From the NCBI GenBank assembly GCA_030998015.1, contig JARWMV010000045.1, positions 1 to 64,000 on the forward strand: 64,000 bases of DNA. The letters are read 5' to 3'. Under the pieces are notes generated by a model, which was not told the DNA's origin, made no database searches, and saw only the letters and a list, made by a program, of their open reading frames with translations. The position numbers and the translations under genes are program-made. Of this stretch, positions 21,086-32,066 are shown one piece after another (the stretch's first letter is position 1; every line of letters starts with the position of its first letter). Source of the stretch: Ceratorhiza oryzae-sativae (lineage: Eukaryota; Basidiomycota; Agaricomycetes; Cantharellales; Ceratobasidiaceae).

Positions 21086-21604
21086 TTAGGAATAATTTTC
21101 AAAATATGTTTCAGTTACAAATTGATAAATGGCTTGATAAACTGTATCCCAGTAGCTGGTGTGGGGTGACCAGAAAGACCTAATAAATGTGTGTTGAACT
21201 TTTATTGGTTGTGGTTGATCAGGAAGATGTTGAATATAGACTTCAAATTCAAGTCCAGCACTTAGAGCACTTGATACTGAATTTATTGGAATATATGGCC
21301 TAGAATTCCTAAAGGTAAATGTCAGAGTAATATGTGGGGGTGGACCACCAGTACTACTATAACCTAATACAGTAATTGTAGGGTTTGGGGCTTGAATCCA
21401 GACAGGATCTATCTCAAGAGCCCAAGATATGTTGTTGTATTCTGTGGTAAGAAAGGTATTTCTATACACAGAGTGGTCAAAATTGAGAAATTCCGTTTTG
21501 GGCAATAGATTGACCAAAAATGGCAATGTTAGTTGATAGTTACTTGATGTAAGGACCTGGGTCACTTCACCAATGTTACGGGTCAGGGTACACTTGAATA
21601 TCTA
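21086..21604 (-). CDS. Element O ORF0, ATG-less frame upstream of gag
   Basis: The frame is open from inside the 5' LTR (stop at 21602-21604) through the PBS to TAA at 21086, about 165 codons, with no ATG anywhere. The nearest plausible starts are a CTG in the LTR or a GTG at 21565. The product looks compact and beta-rich (many aromatic, Thr, Ile, Pro residues) and has no recognised domain. It ends 35 nt before the gag ATG. It could be reached by splicing, by non-AUG initiation, or be fortuitous. Confidence 0.4.
21555..21572 (-). promoter_or_regulatory. Element O tRNA primer-binding site
   Basis: On the minus strand, one base after the 5' LTR, the sequence is TGGTGAAGTGACCCAGG. This is the TGG start expected for pairing with a tRNA 3' CCA. 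The implied acceptor stem GAAGTGA resembles fungal tRNA-Trp, but that identity is a guess. Unlike A1/A2, no self-priming is needed. Confidence 0.65.
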
Positions 21605-22886
21605 GAGCTTAAGCAAATGTAGATATGTTAGTATACACTAATCGTACTCAATACTTCTTAGACTAGAGTAAGAAGGCTCAAAGTAGTTGCAATGCGATCA
21701 AGTAACACTCAAGGTAGTCTTAATCTTTCACAGTGTAAACTGACTAATTTATAGGTATAAAGAGCAAGACTACTATGGTCAGGTTCCCTTAGATATCTTA
21801 AATGTAGTTCAGCCCTAGTCACTTGGACTAACTGATACTAATCTTAATACTAGGCTTAAGCAATAGCTTATAGGATAGATGGTGGGCTGCCTAATGTGTG
21901 TACTTCCTCAGCTACAGGTACTTAGATTTCCTCTAATAGCTGGTACTTAATGTCATGCTCAATCAGGCAATATTGTATCCTTATATATCTCTGTATATAA
22001 GATACAATGAATCAGACAGTATATAACTAATATGGTACTTTATTCCTCAGTACTAGTTATATAAGAAATCACACACAGACAAGAGAAATAGAAAGAGAAA
22101 AGAAACCAATAACCGGTCTGGGTTGAGTAGAGGAGTGAAGGGAAGGTGGTCTGGAAGGGCCTCAGAGGAGGTCCTTTTATACCCTGAGGAGGGCATTCCA
22201 GAGCCAAATAGATACATGCATGCCAGTGCGATCATCAAAAGAGGGTACTGCTATACTTGGGGTACACCCTAGCCCAGTATAGGATAAAAGAGTAAAGACA
22301 GGGTGTGGATCAAAGGCATTGATGCATCTGAGACCTGCTATTGGCTTGTAGATCATATTATCATAGTATATACATGTAATGAATGGAGGCTACATCTCAG
22401 TGAGTCATAAAGTGAGTCAGAGAAGCTTCTGGATCAATTTGGGAAGCTCTCCTGACTCACTGGAGTCATTAGCTCTTGCTTGATGGTCCAGTAAGATTCT
22501 AATGATCTTCGGGCCATTCCGGCGCGAGGATCCGGTGGATCGCGACGATCTTCGGGCAGCAGATACCGCCGAAGATTAGCTACCGATAGAGCACAAGATC
22601 GCTTTGATAGCGTAAGCGGTTGCCGAGATATGAGCGGTGCGATGTTGTAATCAATATCTCCTGATAAGAGGAAATATCGCAACCTCTGTATCTCTCTGAG
22701 ATCTTATCGTAAAAACTTAATAAAATATGCGTTGGAGAGCGGGAGATTTGTACTATTCAATGGAACGGAAAATAGTACAATTCAGAGCGCATACAAATTC
22801 AAGTATTTCACAATTTAATTACAGAGGCATCGCTTGAGGTTGGCAGAGCAGACTAAAATAATAGAAAATGTTAGTGATCCATAACA
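21574..22886 (-). repeat. 5' LTR of element O
   Basis: 1313 bp. In sense it begins TGTTATGGATCACTAACA and ends CCCGTAACA. A CTTTTATACCCTGAGG-type segment on the plus strand (about 22173) gives a TATAAAAG promoter in sense. The flanking duplication ATAAT is at 22887-22891. Confidence 0.96.
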
Positions 22887-22891
22887 ATAAT

Positions 22892-23359
22892 CTACAAGCT
22901 TGCACTCAACCTTCTACCAGCTCAAGCATCCTTGGTACCTTCTGAGCATGTCTTTTCATCCAGCAAAATGACTTGTACACATTTCCAGAATATGATATCA
23001 GCAGCAAATGAATAGGCATTGTAGATGCTAAAGCACACTCTTCAGTCCAACCCTGATGCATTGCTAGACCACAAGGAGTGTACACTTGAGCTCATGGCCC
23101 AACATGACAAAGAGTTTTCTGGGCATAGTATCATATCCATTGTCAAATAAAATCCTTTTGTGTATATATTCCATCCTAAATCTGTCATGTACATCATTGC
23201 TTTGCACTCTATGGATGGCTCCAGTCCTTCAGGGGTGTATCATCTGACCAATTGTGGCCACATTATTCAGAGACAGGGTCTCCTGAATTTGGCAACTTTG
23301 GAGAATCTTGGTAAGCAGAGGAGAAGGAGAAGGAGAATTTCTCCTTCTCTCTCCTCACC
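22892..23359. other. Intergenic stretch, no gene seen
   Basis: Short discontinuous ORFs only. It is probably the locus into which O inserted; bases 1-57 are the other side of that target. A GA/CT-rich inverted repeat (GGAGAAGGAGAATTTCTCC) lies at about 23318-23345. Confidence 0.4.
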
Positions 23360-25029
23360 AACCCTATGCACAAGGTCCAAGGGTCATGTGATTTAAGCGC
23401 CAGGGTCATGTAGAGATGTCGCGCCAGAATCCGTCTGCCAGAATCTGCCAGAATTCTGGCTCCAATTCTGGCATATTTCCGGCGTGCAGGAGACGGAGAC
23501 GGAGCAGGAATCACCTCAGGGGTGCCGGAATATGCGCCGGACTCCGAGGAATTCCGGCACCTGCAGGAATGCCGGAGTTCCTGCTCTGGCAGCTGCGAAG
23601 CATTTTTTAAAACTCATCGCAATCACTTCCTTTGTATACCATTAAATGCAGAAAAATCACAGCTTCCTGACGGTATACTACACATAAGGTCAAAAAAATT
23701 TATGAGCCACATCGCATGCTAAACAAGTTCAGAAAATAATCAGGGGTAAGCGCACTTACAGCTCCTGTTTCATGCTTCACCAAACTCAGTCAGAATGAGT
23801 ATCAATCGATGCGTCTCAGTGAGGAGAATCCAATGGTACCATTCGTCAGGCAATCGGAACATCCTACGCGAAGAAATCAGCGAAATAGGGGGGCTCAGCC
23901 CGTGAGGAGTGCCACAGGCACTAGTGATTCCAGCTGTGCAAATATCGCTCCCCTATGTTCAATCGATGCGATACATTTATTAGACGCCATATTCCAAAAA
24001 TCAGCTCGTTTGGAGCATTACTAAGTGACGAAACAAGAGGTAGAACACTTGCAGGAACATAAATCGCTTACCAGAGGCCGTACCGCACAAACTAGGCTGT
24101 TTGAGCGAATTCTAATGAGACAGATCGACTCAGCGACCTCGAAAACCATACTCTCAGCTCAATTGTACGTCTCAAATGTGCTAGACCAAGTGCTCAATCA
24201 TTTAAGCTGTTGGTATGCAGCACATGGGTGCACCATGCTTGGTTCACCTTGTTCCAACCCCCCTGTCAGGAAGATGGAGGACATTCTGGGGGGTTTGAGT
24301 GCCCAGAAGTTCAATCGCACCATTAGTATAGCCTGAATTTGCTTGGATACATGTGCATTTGGAGGTGCGCATGTTTGTGATTATTTTCTAAGGACCTATT
24401 ACGCTGCGGAAGATGCTATGGAATTTTCTCGCCTATACTTCATAATAGAGATATGATCTGCTGAATTTTGTGCATTTAATGAGCTACTGAGCAAGAAGTT
24501 GTGGTGAGTTTGAAAAATGTCAGGTTTTGGTTCCCCCTTTCTGAGATGTAAAAAACGTCGCGTTTCACGCGCGCGGGGAGTTTGTGTCTCATGTTATATA
24601 TCATTCGAAAGCGCTCGTCAGTGCGCACATGATGAGCTACAGAACATCACGATCGGAGCACTTTTAGGGATCATAATATGCAGGAACTCCTTCACTCCAG
24701 CAGTTCCTGCCACCCTGACGGAATTCCGTACGGAATCCGGCTTCTGGCAGACAGAGACAGAGCCAGAGCAGGAATTGAAAAAAAGCACCAGAAACCGTAT
24801 GCAGGAGACGGATTCCTGCATATTTCTGGCACGACATCTCTAGGGTCATGTGACAACTTGCTCCTTGCTCCAAGTTACAATGGAGAGAATTGTAGGAGCA
24901 AGTTAGTTAACCACAGTAAGCACCAATGTCATGTGACCTTATTTATGGTTTTTGCAACTTAGGAGGAAATGCTGTGAGCTGATGGTTAATATTTGTGTGA
25001 CATTATGGCTCTCTGTGCAGGTCATAACA
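23360..25029 (-). repeat. LTR remnant of element D, interrupted by hAT-like element 2
   Basis: Sequence on both sides of the DNA element (23360-23410 and 24851-25029) matches 43500-43789: a GGTCATGTGACAACTTGCTC word and a GTCATAACA right end. The end (sense TGTTATGACC) lies 18 bp beyond the pol stop of element D, as a 3' LTR should. The far end of the LTR could not be placed. Confidence 0.6.
23411..24842. mobile_element. hAT-like non-autonomous DNA transposon 2
   Basis: 1432 bp. The 8-bp duplication GGGTCATG is exact (23403-23410, 24843-24850). The terminal inverted repeats TAGAGATGTCGYGCCAGAA match at 18 of 19 positions. Size, TAGAG termini, dense CCAGAATTCTGG subterminal words and an interior GCTGAATTTTGTGCATTTAATGAG segment are shared with the element at 11649-13093, so both belong to one non-autonomous group. 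No transposase ORF. Confidence 0.87.
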
Positions 25030-25047
25030 ATTATTGCTTCTTATCTC

Positions 25048-25489
25048 TTACCAAGATAACTCCTTGGGTTCTGTAACCCCTTGTAACTTGAGGTACAATT
25101 TCAGTGCCTCCAATTCACTACATTGTTGCAGTGATTCCCATGTCTGGTCCCCTTTGGACCATTTAACCAGAAACCTTATGTTTCTCCCTTTGTATTTATG
25201 GTTGATAATACTATCAACCATCCATTCTGTTTTGGGGTCTTGCCCAAAGTCATAGTAATGATAAGCTTCCCTCAATGGGAATAATTTATCATTATTTGGA
25301 AAATGCAGGCTTAATAGACTGCTGTGGAATACAGGGTGTATCCTCTGTTCCTTTAATTCCTCTGGTAATTCCAGAGTGTATGTGGATGCCTCCTGATTGA
25401 TCAAGAGGATGTTGTATGGCCAAATATATTTTGGGAGTGATTTTTCAGCCCTTCCCTTCAGAAGGGTCAAGTTTTTGGTTGAGAGGTAG
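25048..25489 (-). pseudogene. pol: Element D integrase C-terminus with chromodomain
   Basis: The open frame to TAA at 25048 encodes a GPY/F-like module (KSLPKYIWPYNILL, ELPEELKEQRIHPVFHSSLL). A chromodomain follows (EWMVDSIINHKYKGRNIRFLVKWSKGDQTWESL). It is the 3' continuation of the integrase fragment at 31610-32066. Element E inserted between them with duplication GGTAG (25485-25489). Confidence 0.82.
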
Positions 25490-26004
25490 TGTCAGAGCTA
25501 TGACCTGAACGGTAATGTCAAACACCTAAGTGGTGATGACAAGCCTATGGGCAGCAATGCTGGAGGCTTTACTGACAATGTCTAAGGTAGGACGCACAGT
25601 GAGGGTGTGATAAGACACAAGGATGTAGGAGTAGGTGCACTTGTCCTTAAGAGGACTGGGCAGGGACTATGGACTGGTAAGTCACACAGGTAGTAGAGGG
25701 GATATGACAGGAGGTCAAGTTCTGAGGCTTAAGGCTCTCAGACTCTCCCTTATATATTCATATGATGAGCTATATCAAATACATGTATGGTGCAAGACAA
25801 CTATCGTACAATGTGAGAATGGTGCCATGTAATGGAATATTCCAGAAGGTACAAACAGAACATAAACAACAAGGTCATGTGATCATGTAAGTAATTCTAT
25901 GCATATATCCAATTAAACAGGACTTGTCCAAAAATATGAAAGAGAGATTTTATAAAATATACAAAAATCATAATAAAATCCATGTCATGGTCTAGGCCAT
26001 GACA
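25490..26004 (-). repeat. 3' LTR of element E
   Basis: 515 bp, same length as 31095-31609. Most visible differences are CG versus TG/CA (for example TATCGTACAATG versus TATCGTACGATG). Confidence 0.95.
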
Positions 26005-26015
26005 CTTCCCCCCCA

Positions 26016-29000
26016 TCAAGGTCCAAGTGCATTGGGATGGAGTTGGTGGAATTCTTTGACTTGTTCAGGTGTGTTCTTGAGTTCAGCTTTAGGTAACCAT
26101 AGGTTTTCTTCTGGTCCATAGCCTTTCCATTTGACATAATACTCCAATCTTCTTCCAACCTTTCAAGAGTCCAGGATTTCTTCAACTTCAAATTCTTCTT
26201 CACCATCAGGAGTGACCACCAGTGGAACAGGTACAGGTTGCCGGTTATAGTCATCTATTGGTTTTGGGAATAGGAGTGAAGTGTGGAATACCAGTTGAAC
26301 CTTCATGGATTTGGGTAATTCCAGTTTGAAGGTATGTTTTCCAATTTGTTCCAGTACCTTGTATGGTCCAAAATGCCTGTTATCCAATTTCTTAGAAGGG
26401 CGTATAGTTTTGATATTTGAGCCGTCTAGGAAGACCTTTGATCTGACTTCAATCTTTGGTGCTTCACAATGCTTTCGATTATAATATTCAGAGTATGTTT
26501 GATTGGCAATCATTAGAGCAGCCTTGGCCTCTTCTTGGATTTCCTTGAGGTGTTCAGCGTGTTGATCAGTGGCAGGTACCTGGCTTTCTTTGGTATTACC
26601 CACAGTGAAGTCTGGGTTGTAACCATAGCAGGCAAAGAACAGCATGTGGCTTGATCCTGAGTGCTTCCCATTATTATACACAAATTCCGCCATAGGCAAT
26701 GCTGCTACCCAATCTGTCTGTCTGTGATTTATGTAGTGACAAAGATATATTTCGACGAATTGGTTAAGTCTTTTGCTTTGCCTGTCAACCTGTGGTCTGT
26801 ACGCTGTAGAGTAGTGTGGTTCAATGTTTAGGCGTTTGTACAGTTGGCAAAGGAATTTGGCATTGAAGTTAGGGCCTTGGTCAGATATGGTTTTTCAGGG
26901 TAATCCGTGTAGTTTCCAGACAAAGTTTACAAATAGGTTTGCAATGTCTACTGCAGTGGCTCCCAAGTGTGTGGGGGTAAAGTGTACCATTTTTGATAAT
27001 CAGTCCACCACTGTGAGTATTGCATCATAACCTTCTGACGTTGGTAATCCGGTGATCAAGTCATAGGTGATTTCCTCCCAAGGTTTATTTGGTAAGTCTA
27101 TGGGTTGTAGGAGGCCAGGAGGGGCTTGGTTTGAATGCTTGTTCCAGATACACAAGTCACATGCCTGAATATAATTGACAACAGATTTTTTCATTCTGGA
27201 CCAATAGTAATCTTGAGATAGGAGATCTAGTGTCCTGAAATGCCCTGGATGCCCTGCTGCAGGATTGTCATGCCAGCTTTCTATGACTACTCGTCTGATT
27301 TCTGACTTGTTTGGTACGTATATGCAGTCATGGTAGTACAACAAGTCATCTTCTAGACACCAGCCTTTAACTGGAATGTTTTCCTCAAGGGACTTTAGAA
27401 TCTTTGATATGGTCTTATCATCTGGTAACACATCCCTGATTAAATCATTGAGGGAATGGTCGGTGAGAATTGCTGAAATGAAAAGCTTGGGGCTGATAAG
27501 TGGCAGGGTTTTACCCCCCTCTTTAGCTGCCTCTCTCCAAAGTGATTCTTGTCAAGATAGTATATCAGCTTTTCCGTTTTGTGCCCCTTTTCTGTATTTG
27601 ATTCTGTAATTGTAGTCGGCCAGGAAGCCCATCCACCTTTCTTGTCTCCGGTTTAAGTCCCTTTTTGTCTGGAAAAACTCTAGATTTTTGTGGTCTGAGA
27701 GTACCAAGACAGGGATTTCAGATCCTTCAAGCAAGTGATGCCATTCTTTGAATGCTCATATCATAGCCAGTAATTCTTTATCATGTATATCATAATTTCA
27801 TTCAGCTGGTGATAGAGTTTTGGAATAGAAGGCTACTGGGTGCAATTTACCATCTCTGCCATACTGGTTAAGGATAGCTCCAGTGGCAAAGTTGGATGCA
27901 TCACATTCCAGTATAAATTCCTTTGTGACGTCTGGTGGGATTAAGACAGGAGATTCAACTAGTGCTTTTTTCAGAATTTGGAAAGATGCTTCCTCATTCT
28001 TACCCCATCGCCAATGGACATCTTTACACAAGAGCTGGTACATAGGCCAAGCTTGTCCTGCAAAGTCCTCTATGAAGCAGCGATAGTAGTTGAAAAACCC
28101 TAGTGCTTCCTGCACTTCCTTTACAGTACATGGTGTTTCCCAATTAACCGCTTCCGTGACCTTTTTCGGGTCTGTTTTGACTCCTTTGCCGTTGGCAATT
28201 ACGCCTAGGTATTCTACTTCAGAGGCATTGAAGACACATTTTTCCAGGTTGCAGTATAGCTGGTGTTTCCTAAGTTGGGATAACACCTCCTGAACATGCT
28301 TCATGTGGTCTGCAGGGTTTTTGGAAAATATAAGTATGTCGTCAAGGGATACTATGACTGACACATCTAGTAAATCCCTAAAGATCTTGTTCATGAAGTT
28401 CTGGAAGGTGGCTGGAGCATTACAAAGACCAAAAGGCATGACCAGGTATTCGAATAGACCATATTTTGTTTTAAACGCTGTTTTCCATTCATCTCCTTCT
28501 TTAATTCTGACCAGATTATAGCCAGATTTAAGGTCCAGAGTTGTGAATATGTGTGCTCCTCTCAATTTCTCTACCAAGGTGGAAATGAGAGGTATGGGAT
28601 ACATGTTTTGTACTGTGTTGGAATTGAGTGAACAATAATTGACACACATCCTTCTTTTGCCATTCTTTTTAGGAACAAAGATTACTGGAGAGCTGTATTG
28701 TGATTTGGAGGGCCTGATCAACCCTTTGTCCAACTGCTCTTTGAGTATTCTTCTTAATTCCTCATCATCCAAAGGGTGAAGGGGGTATACTGGTCCTTTT
28801 ACTGGTGTGTTTTGATCCTTGAGGACTATCTCAAGGTCTTATGGACGGTGAGGAGGTAACTCTGTCACTTTGTCCTCAGAAAATATGTCTGTATAGTCTT
28901 GGAGTTCCTCTGGGATGCCTTCAAGTGGTTTTGATACCACAACACCTCCAGGGTCCCTAGGGATGCCTTCAAGAGGTTGGTAAGCCTTGACACCTCCTAG

Positions 29001-29545
29001 GTTTTCGTTGAATGGGTCGATGACACCACCAACATTGCCAAGAACTACATTAGAGGCAGGAACACAGTTTTTTATACAAAAGTTTGAGTCAAAGGTAATA
29101 TGTTTATTTGGCCAGTCAATATTTGGATTATGTAATTTGAGCCACAACATTCCTAGACTAAGGTGTGTCTACCTATGTCTGCTACATTACAAACCAATTG
29201 TTCCTTATGACTGCCTATTTCTAAAATAAAAACACATTCTGTATCAACAATACCAGAAGAGATTTCACAACCATCAATAACTTTTAATTTTTTTGGATTT
29301 TTCTTTTTATAAGTGGGTATTCGATATTGTTTAACTAAGCATGGGTGTATAAAGCATGAAGATGCGCCTGAGTCAATCATGGCCCAACCATGCATGGTTT
29401 GCATACAGTTGATGCTTTTATTTTCTGGAGCGGACAGGGCTTGAGATGCAACAAAATATATATTCAAAGGGGACACGTTGTCTATAGCATATATCTCAAA
29501 GTCTGTACAGGTTTCACTTGATACATTTGCTCTGTCAATGTTCAA
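26016..29545 (-). pseudogene. pol: Element E pol (protease, RT, RNase H, integrase, chromodomain), decayed
   Basis: Protease AMIDSGASSCFI (about 29360); RT VNYCSLNSNTV, TLDLKSGYNLVRI and catalytic position VIVSLDDILIFSK, where the usual YxDD tyrosine is Leu-preceded Ser/Leu (about 28340). RNase H ECDASNFATGAIL; integrase SWHDNPAAGHPGHF, CDLCIWNK; chromodomain fragments up to 26020. One frameshift lies at about 29152. From 29150 on, a single frame is broken by TGA at 27798, 27756, 27552, 27000, 26895 and 26163 (plus a possible terminal TGA at 26016) and by one TAA at 28839. At most TGA sites relatives have Arg, e.g. VVD-R-LTKM and GLP-R-KTI. Confidence 0.9.
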
Positions 29546-30727
29546 GCGTCCTCGTTTTCCAACTCATCACCAGAAAGGGAAGCAGCTTGCCCAGAATAGG
29601 GTTTGGAGGGACAAGCGCTAGAATAATGGCCATGACCACCACAAGTGCTGCATATTACAGGTTTTTTCCCTTTCCCTGCTGAATCTAGATCCATAGGTCC
29701 AGGACCAGACCCTTTGGCCAGGGTAGGAGCCGAGGGAGCAACAACAATTGGATGCGAATCTTTTTGGATTTGTTTGAAGGTAGTTTCCTCAGATGATCTG
29801 TCATTCCATTTGATCATGGGAATCGACTGTCCTTTGGCGTTGTGGTTTATAGCTGAGATTGTTCCTTTGCAAGCCTTGCCATCTGGACCAAGTGTGTACA
29901 CCTTGTCCCCAACAGACATCTTTTCCCTGGCCTGGCCTTTGGGAGTGCCTTGTCTGCAAGGGTTTGCAGGGTGACGTTGGCAGCCATGTGATTGTAGTCT
30001 TGGGCCACAAGGAATTCCTTGATTTTGACTGTGAGACCATTGTAGAAGTGATCATGAAGGGATGCATTGTTGTAGCCGAGGCCCTGGGAATATGTCTGGA
30101 AGTCTTTGAAGTATTCTTGGACTGAATTCTTTTGTTTGAGCAATTTGAATTTTGACCTGAAGTTTTCAGTCTTGTTGGCAACGTTCCAGTGAGCGTTAAA
30201 TTGGGTCCAGAAATCATTGACATTGTGGAGCCAAGTGACCAGATTGCCATTGATAATGTCATCTTCCAGGTAGGGTTCCAGCCATTCGTGGGCTTTGCCA
30301 TCCAGGCAGGAAATGATGTAGGCGATCTGCTCATCAGCAGTTGCAGAGGGATAGGAAGTCCGCAAATAATGGGCCACCACAACCCTGAAGGATACCACTT
30401 TGTTTTTATCCAAACCATCAAATTTAGCAGGTGCTGATAACTTGGGTGCTTGAGTACATGCAATCGAGGTGCTTGGACTGCAGCCTGGAGCGCAACTATG
30501 TTCATGTCAAGGTTAGATAGGCTTGTATTGTGGTTCTGGAGAGTGGTGTTGATAGTGGATAGTTTGGCCAACTGTTGATTGATGAATACTGCAAGATTGT
30601 TATTTATTGTGATCAGCGCATCCTTGATTGTGTGGGTGAATGCTAATAGGTCAGCTGGATTGGTGGGTACTTGAATCTGAGTGGCATCAAACTGAATCCA
30701 TGCAGGGGCAGAGTTTGGTGTGGACAT
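29542..30727 (-). pseudogene. gag: Element E gag (frameshifted)
   Basis: ATG at 30727 (MSTPNSAPAWIQFD). Capsid-like FRVVVAHYLRTSYPS...DFWTQFNAHWNVANKTENFRSKFKLL occupies about 30390-30130, and the CCHC knuckle CSTCGGHGHYSSAC about 29660-29615. Reading needs frames 1, then 2 (from about 30420), then 0 (from about 29920), so two indels break it. The layout parallels A1 gag (same PAW N-terminus, same knuckle context), indicating related families. Confidence 0.85.
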
Positions 30728-31094
30728 AGCTAAAAAAGGAAGTGGGATAGACAAGTATGGTGGGTGCTCTTGAAGCTGGGATTTTCACTCTCAAACACTG
30801 TGGCTGCTCTGCTACCTAGCATTGAACAATGACTACAACTAATCAACAAGCCTTTGACGGCTGTGATATAGAGCATCTTTTTTGCAAGCAGGTAGTTTGC
30901 TGTCTGCAACACGTGCGGTGATGGACAAGAGTCCTAGGGTTGGGCAACAGGTACTGTCTGCCTTGTAGACACCTGTTACTGGATAGTCTCTTTCCGCTTT
31001 TGATTATTATGCAGTCTGAGCCTTTCTCCGTTTCACAGTAGGCTAGTACAGGGGTATGTCTCAATCCCGAGTGATGAGGAAGAACTCAGCCTAA
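30728..31094 (-). other. Element E leader
   Basis: No supported ORF in the 367 bp between the 5' LTR and gag. It is much shorter than the 1.3-kb leader of A1/A2. Confidence 0.5.
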
Positions 31095-31609
31095 TGTCAG
31101 AGCTACAACCTGAACAGTAATGTCAAACACCTAAGTGGTGATGACAAGCCTATGGGCAGCGATGCTGGAGGCTTTACTGACAACATCTAAGGTAGGATGC
31201 ACAGTGAGGGTGCAATAAGACACAAGGATGTAGGAGTAGGTGCACTTGTCCTTAAGAGGACTGGGCAGGGACTATGGACTGGTAAGTCACACAGGTAGTA
31301 GAGGGGATACAACAGGAGGTCAAGTTCTGAGGCTTAAGGCTCTCAGACTCTCCCTTATATATTCATACAATGAGCTATATCAAATACATGTATGGTGCAA
31401 GACAACTATCGTACGATGTGAGAATGGTGCCATGTAACGGAATATTCCAGAAGGTACAAACAGAACATAAACAACAAGGTCATGTGATCATGTAAGTAAT
31501 TCTATGCATATATCCAATTAAACAGGACTTGTCCAAAAATATGAAAGAGAGATTTTATAAAATATACGAAAATCATAATAAAATCCGCGTCATGGTCTAG
31601 GCCATGACA
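31095..31609 (-). repeat. 5' LTR of element E
   Basis: 515 bp. A sense TATATAAGG box lies at about 31352-31360. Confidence 0.95.
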
Positions 31610-32066
31610 GGTAGGCCTTTGATCCTACCTCTAAGGCTGGATCATCTTCTTGACAATTCTTATTTGATTGGCTGTGCATATATATGCGGCTAGCAATGAT
31701 TGCATCAAATGCATGATTGATGTTTTCAGCTGCCTGGTCACCTATTATTTGTACACCCCTAAATGCAGTGTTTACTTTAGGATAGCCTATTAATTTTGGC
31801 ATCCATCCATAATTCAGCTCAAAAGGTGCATATCCTGTACTCAAGCTGATGCTTGAGTTGATAGCAAGTTGCATTGCTGGAATCCTTTCACTCCAGTTTA
31901 ACTGGTCACTATCAATCAAAGATTGAAGTATTTGGGCTACAGTTCAGTTGGCCCATTCAGTGGATCCATCTGTCTGCAGGTGGAATGCTGTAGGCATCAG
32001 TAATTTGACACTGAGTAATTGGTGTAATTCTTGCCACATCATGGCAATGAATTTTGATTCTCTATC
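31610..32066 (-). pseudogene. pol: Element D integrase core fragment
   Basis: The minus frame reads DRESKFIAMMWQELHQLL, HLQTDGSTEWAN, a stop, then SERIPAMQLAINSSISLSTGYAPFEL. These are the second Asp and the Glu region of a gypsy integrase. It runs into element E at 31610 and resumes at 25489. Upstream (rightward) it stops abruptly at the solo LTR at 32067. No continuation was recognised beyond 33369, so the rest of D is lost. Confidence 0.8.

Larger units (their letters stand above)
58..22886 (-). mobile_element. Giant Ty3/gypsy LTR retrotransposon O (composite, contains nested A1)
   Basis: Two direct LTRs (58-1365 and 21574-22886) with TGTTA...TAACA ends are flanked by an exact 5-bp duplication ATAAT (53-57 and 22887-22891). 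The coding order on the minus strand is ORF0, gag, pol (protease, RT, RNase H, integrase, chromodomain), then three extra genes before the 3' LTR. Subtracting nested A1 (8396 bp plus a 5-bp TSD) leaves about 14.4 kb, far above the 5-7 kb usual for fungal gypsy elements. A polypurine tract (seven G's on the minus strand) abuts the 3' LTR at about 1366-1377. Gag is restored to an intact frame when A1 is removed, but pol has two frameshifts, so this copy is probably inactive. Classification as a chromodomain gypsy element rests on domain order. Confidence 0.96.
25490..31609 (-). mobile_element. Ty3/gypsy retrotransposon E inserted in integrase of D
   Basis: 6120 bp with 515-bp LTRs (TGTCAGAGCT...GCCATGACA) and duplication GGTAG (25485-25489, 31610-31614). 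Gag and pol on the minus strand are both broken. Purine tract GATGGGGGGGAAG (sense) abuts the 3' LTR at 26005-26017. The sequence next to the 5' LTR (sense TTAGGCTGAGTTC) does not begin with TGG, and I found no matching LTR segment, so its primer is unknown. Confidence 0.96.

Noticed and set aside
31080..31094. Self-priming PBS in element E
   Set aside because: No LTR segment of E is complementary over more than a few bases to the sequence beside its 5' LTR.
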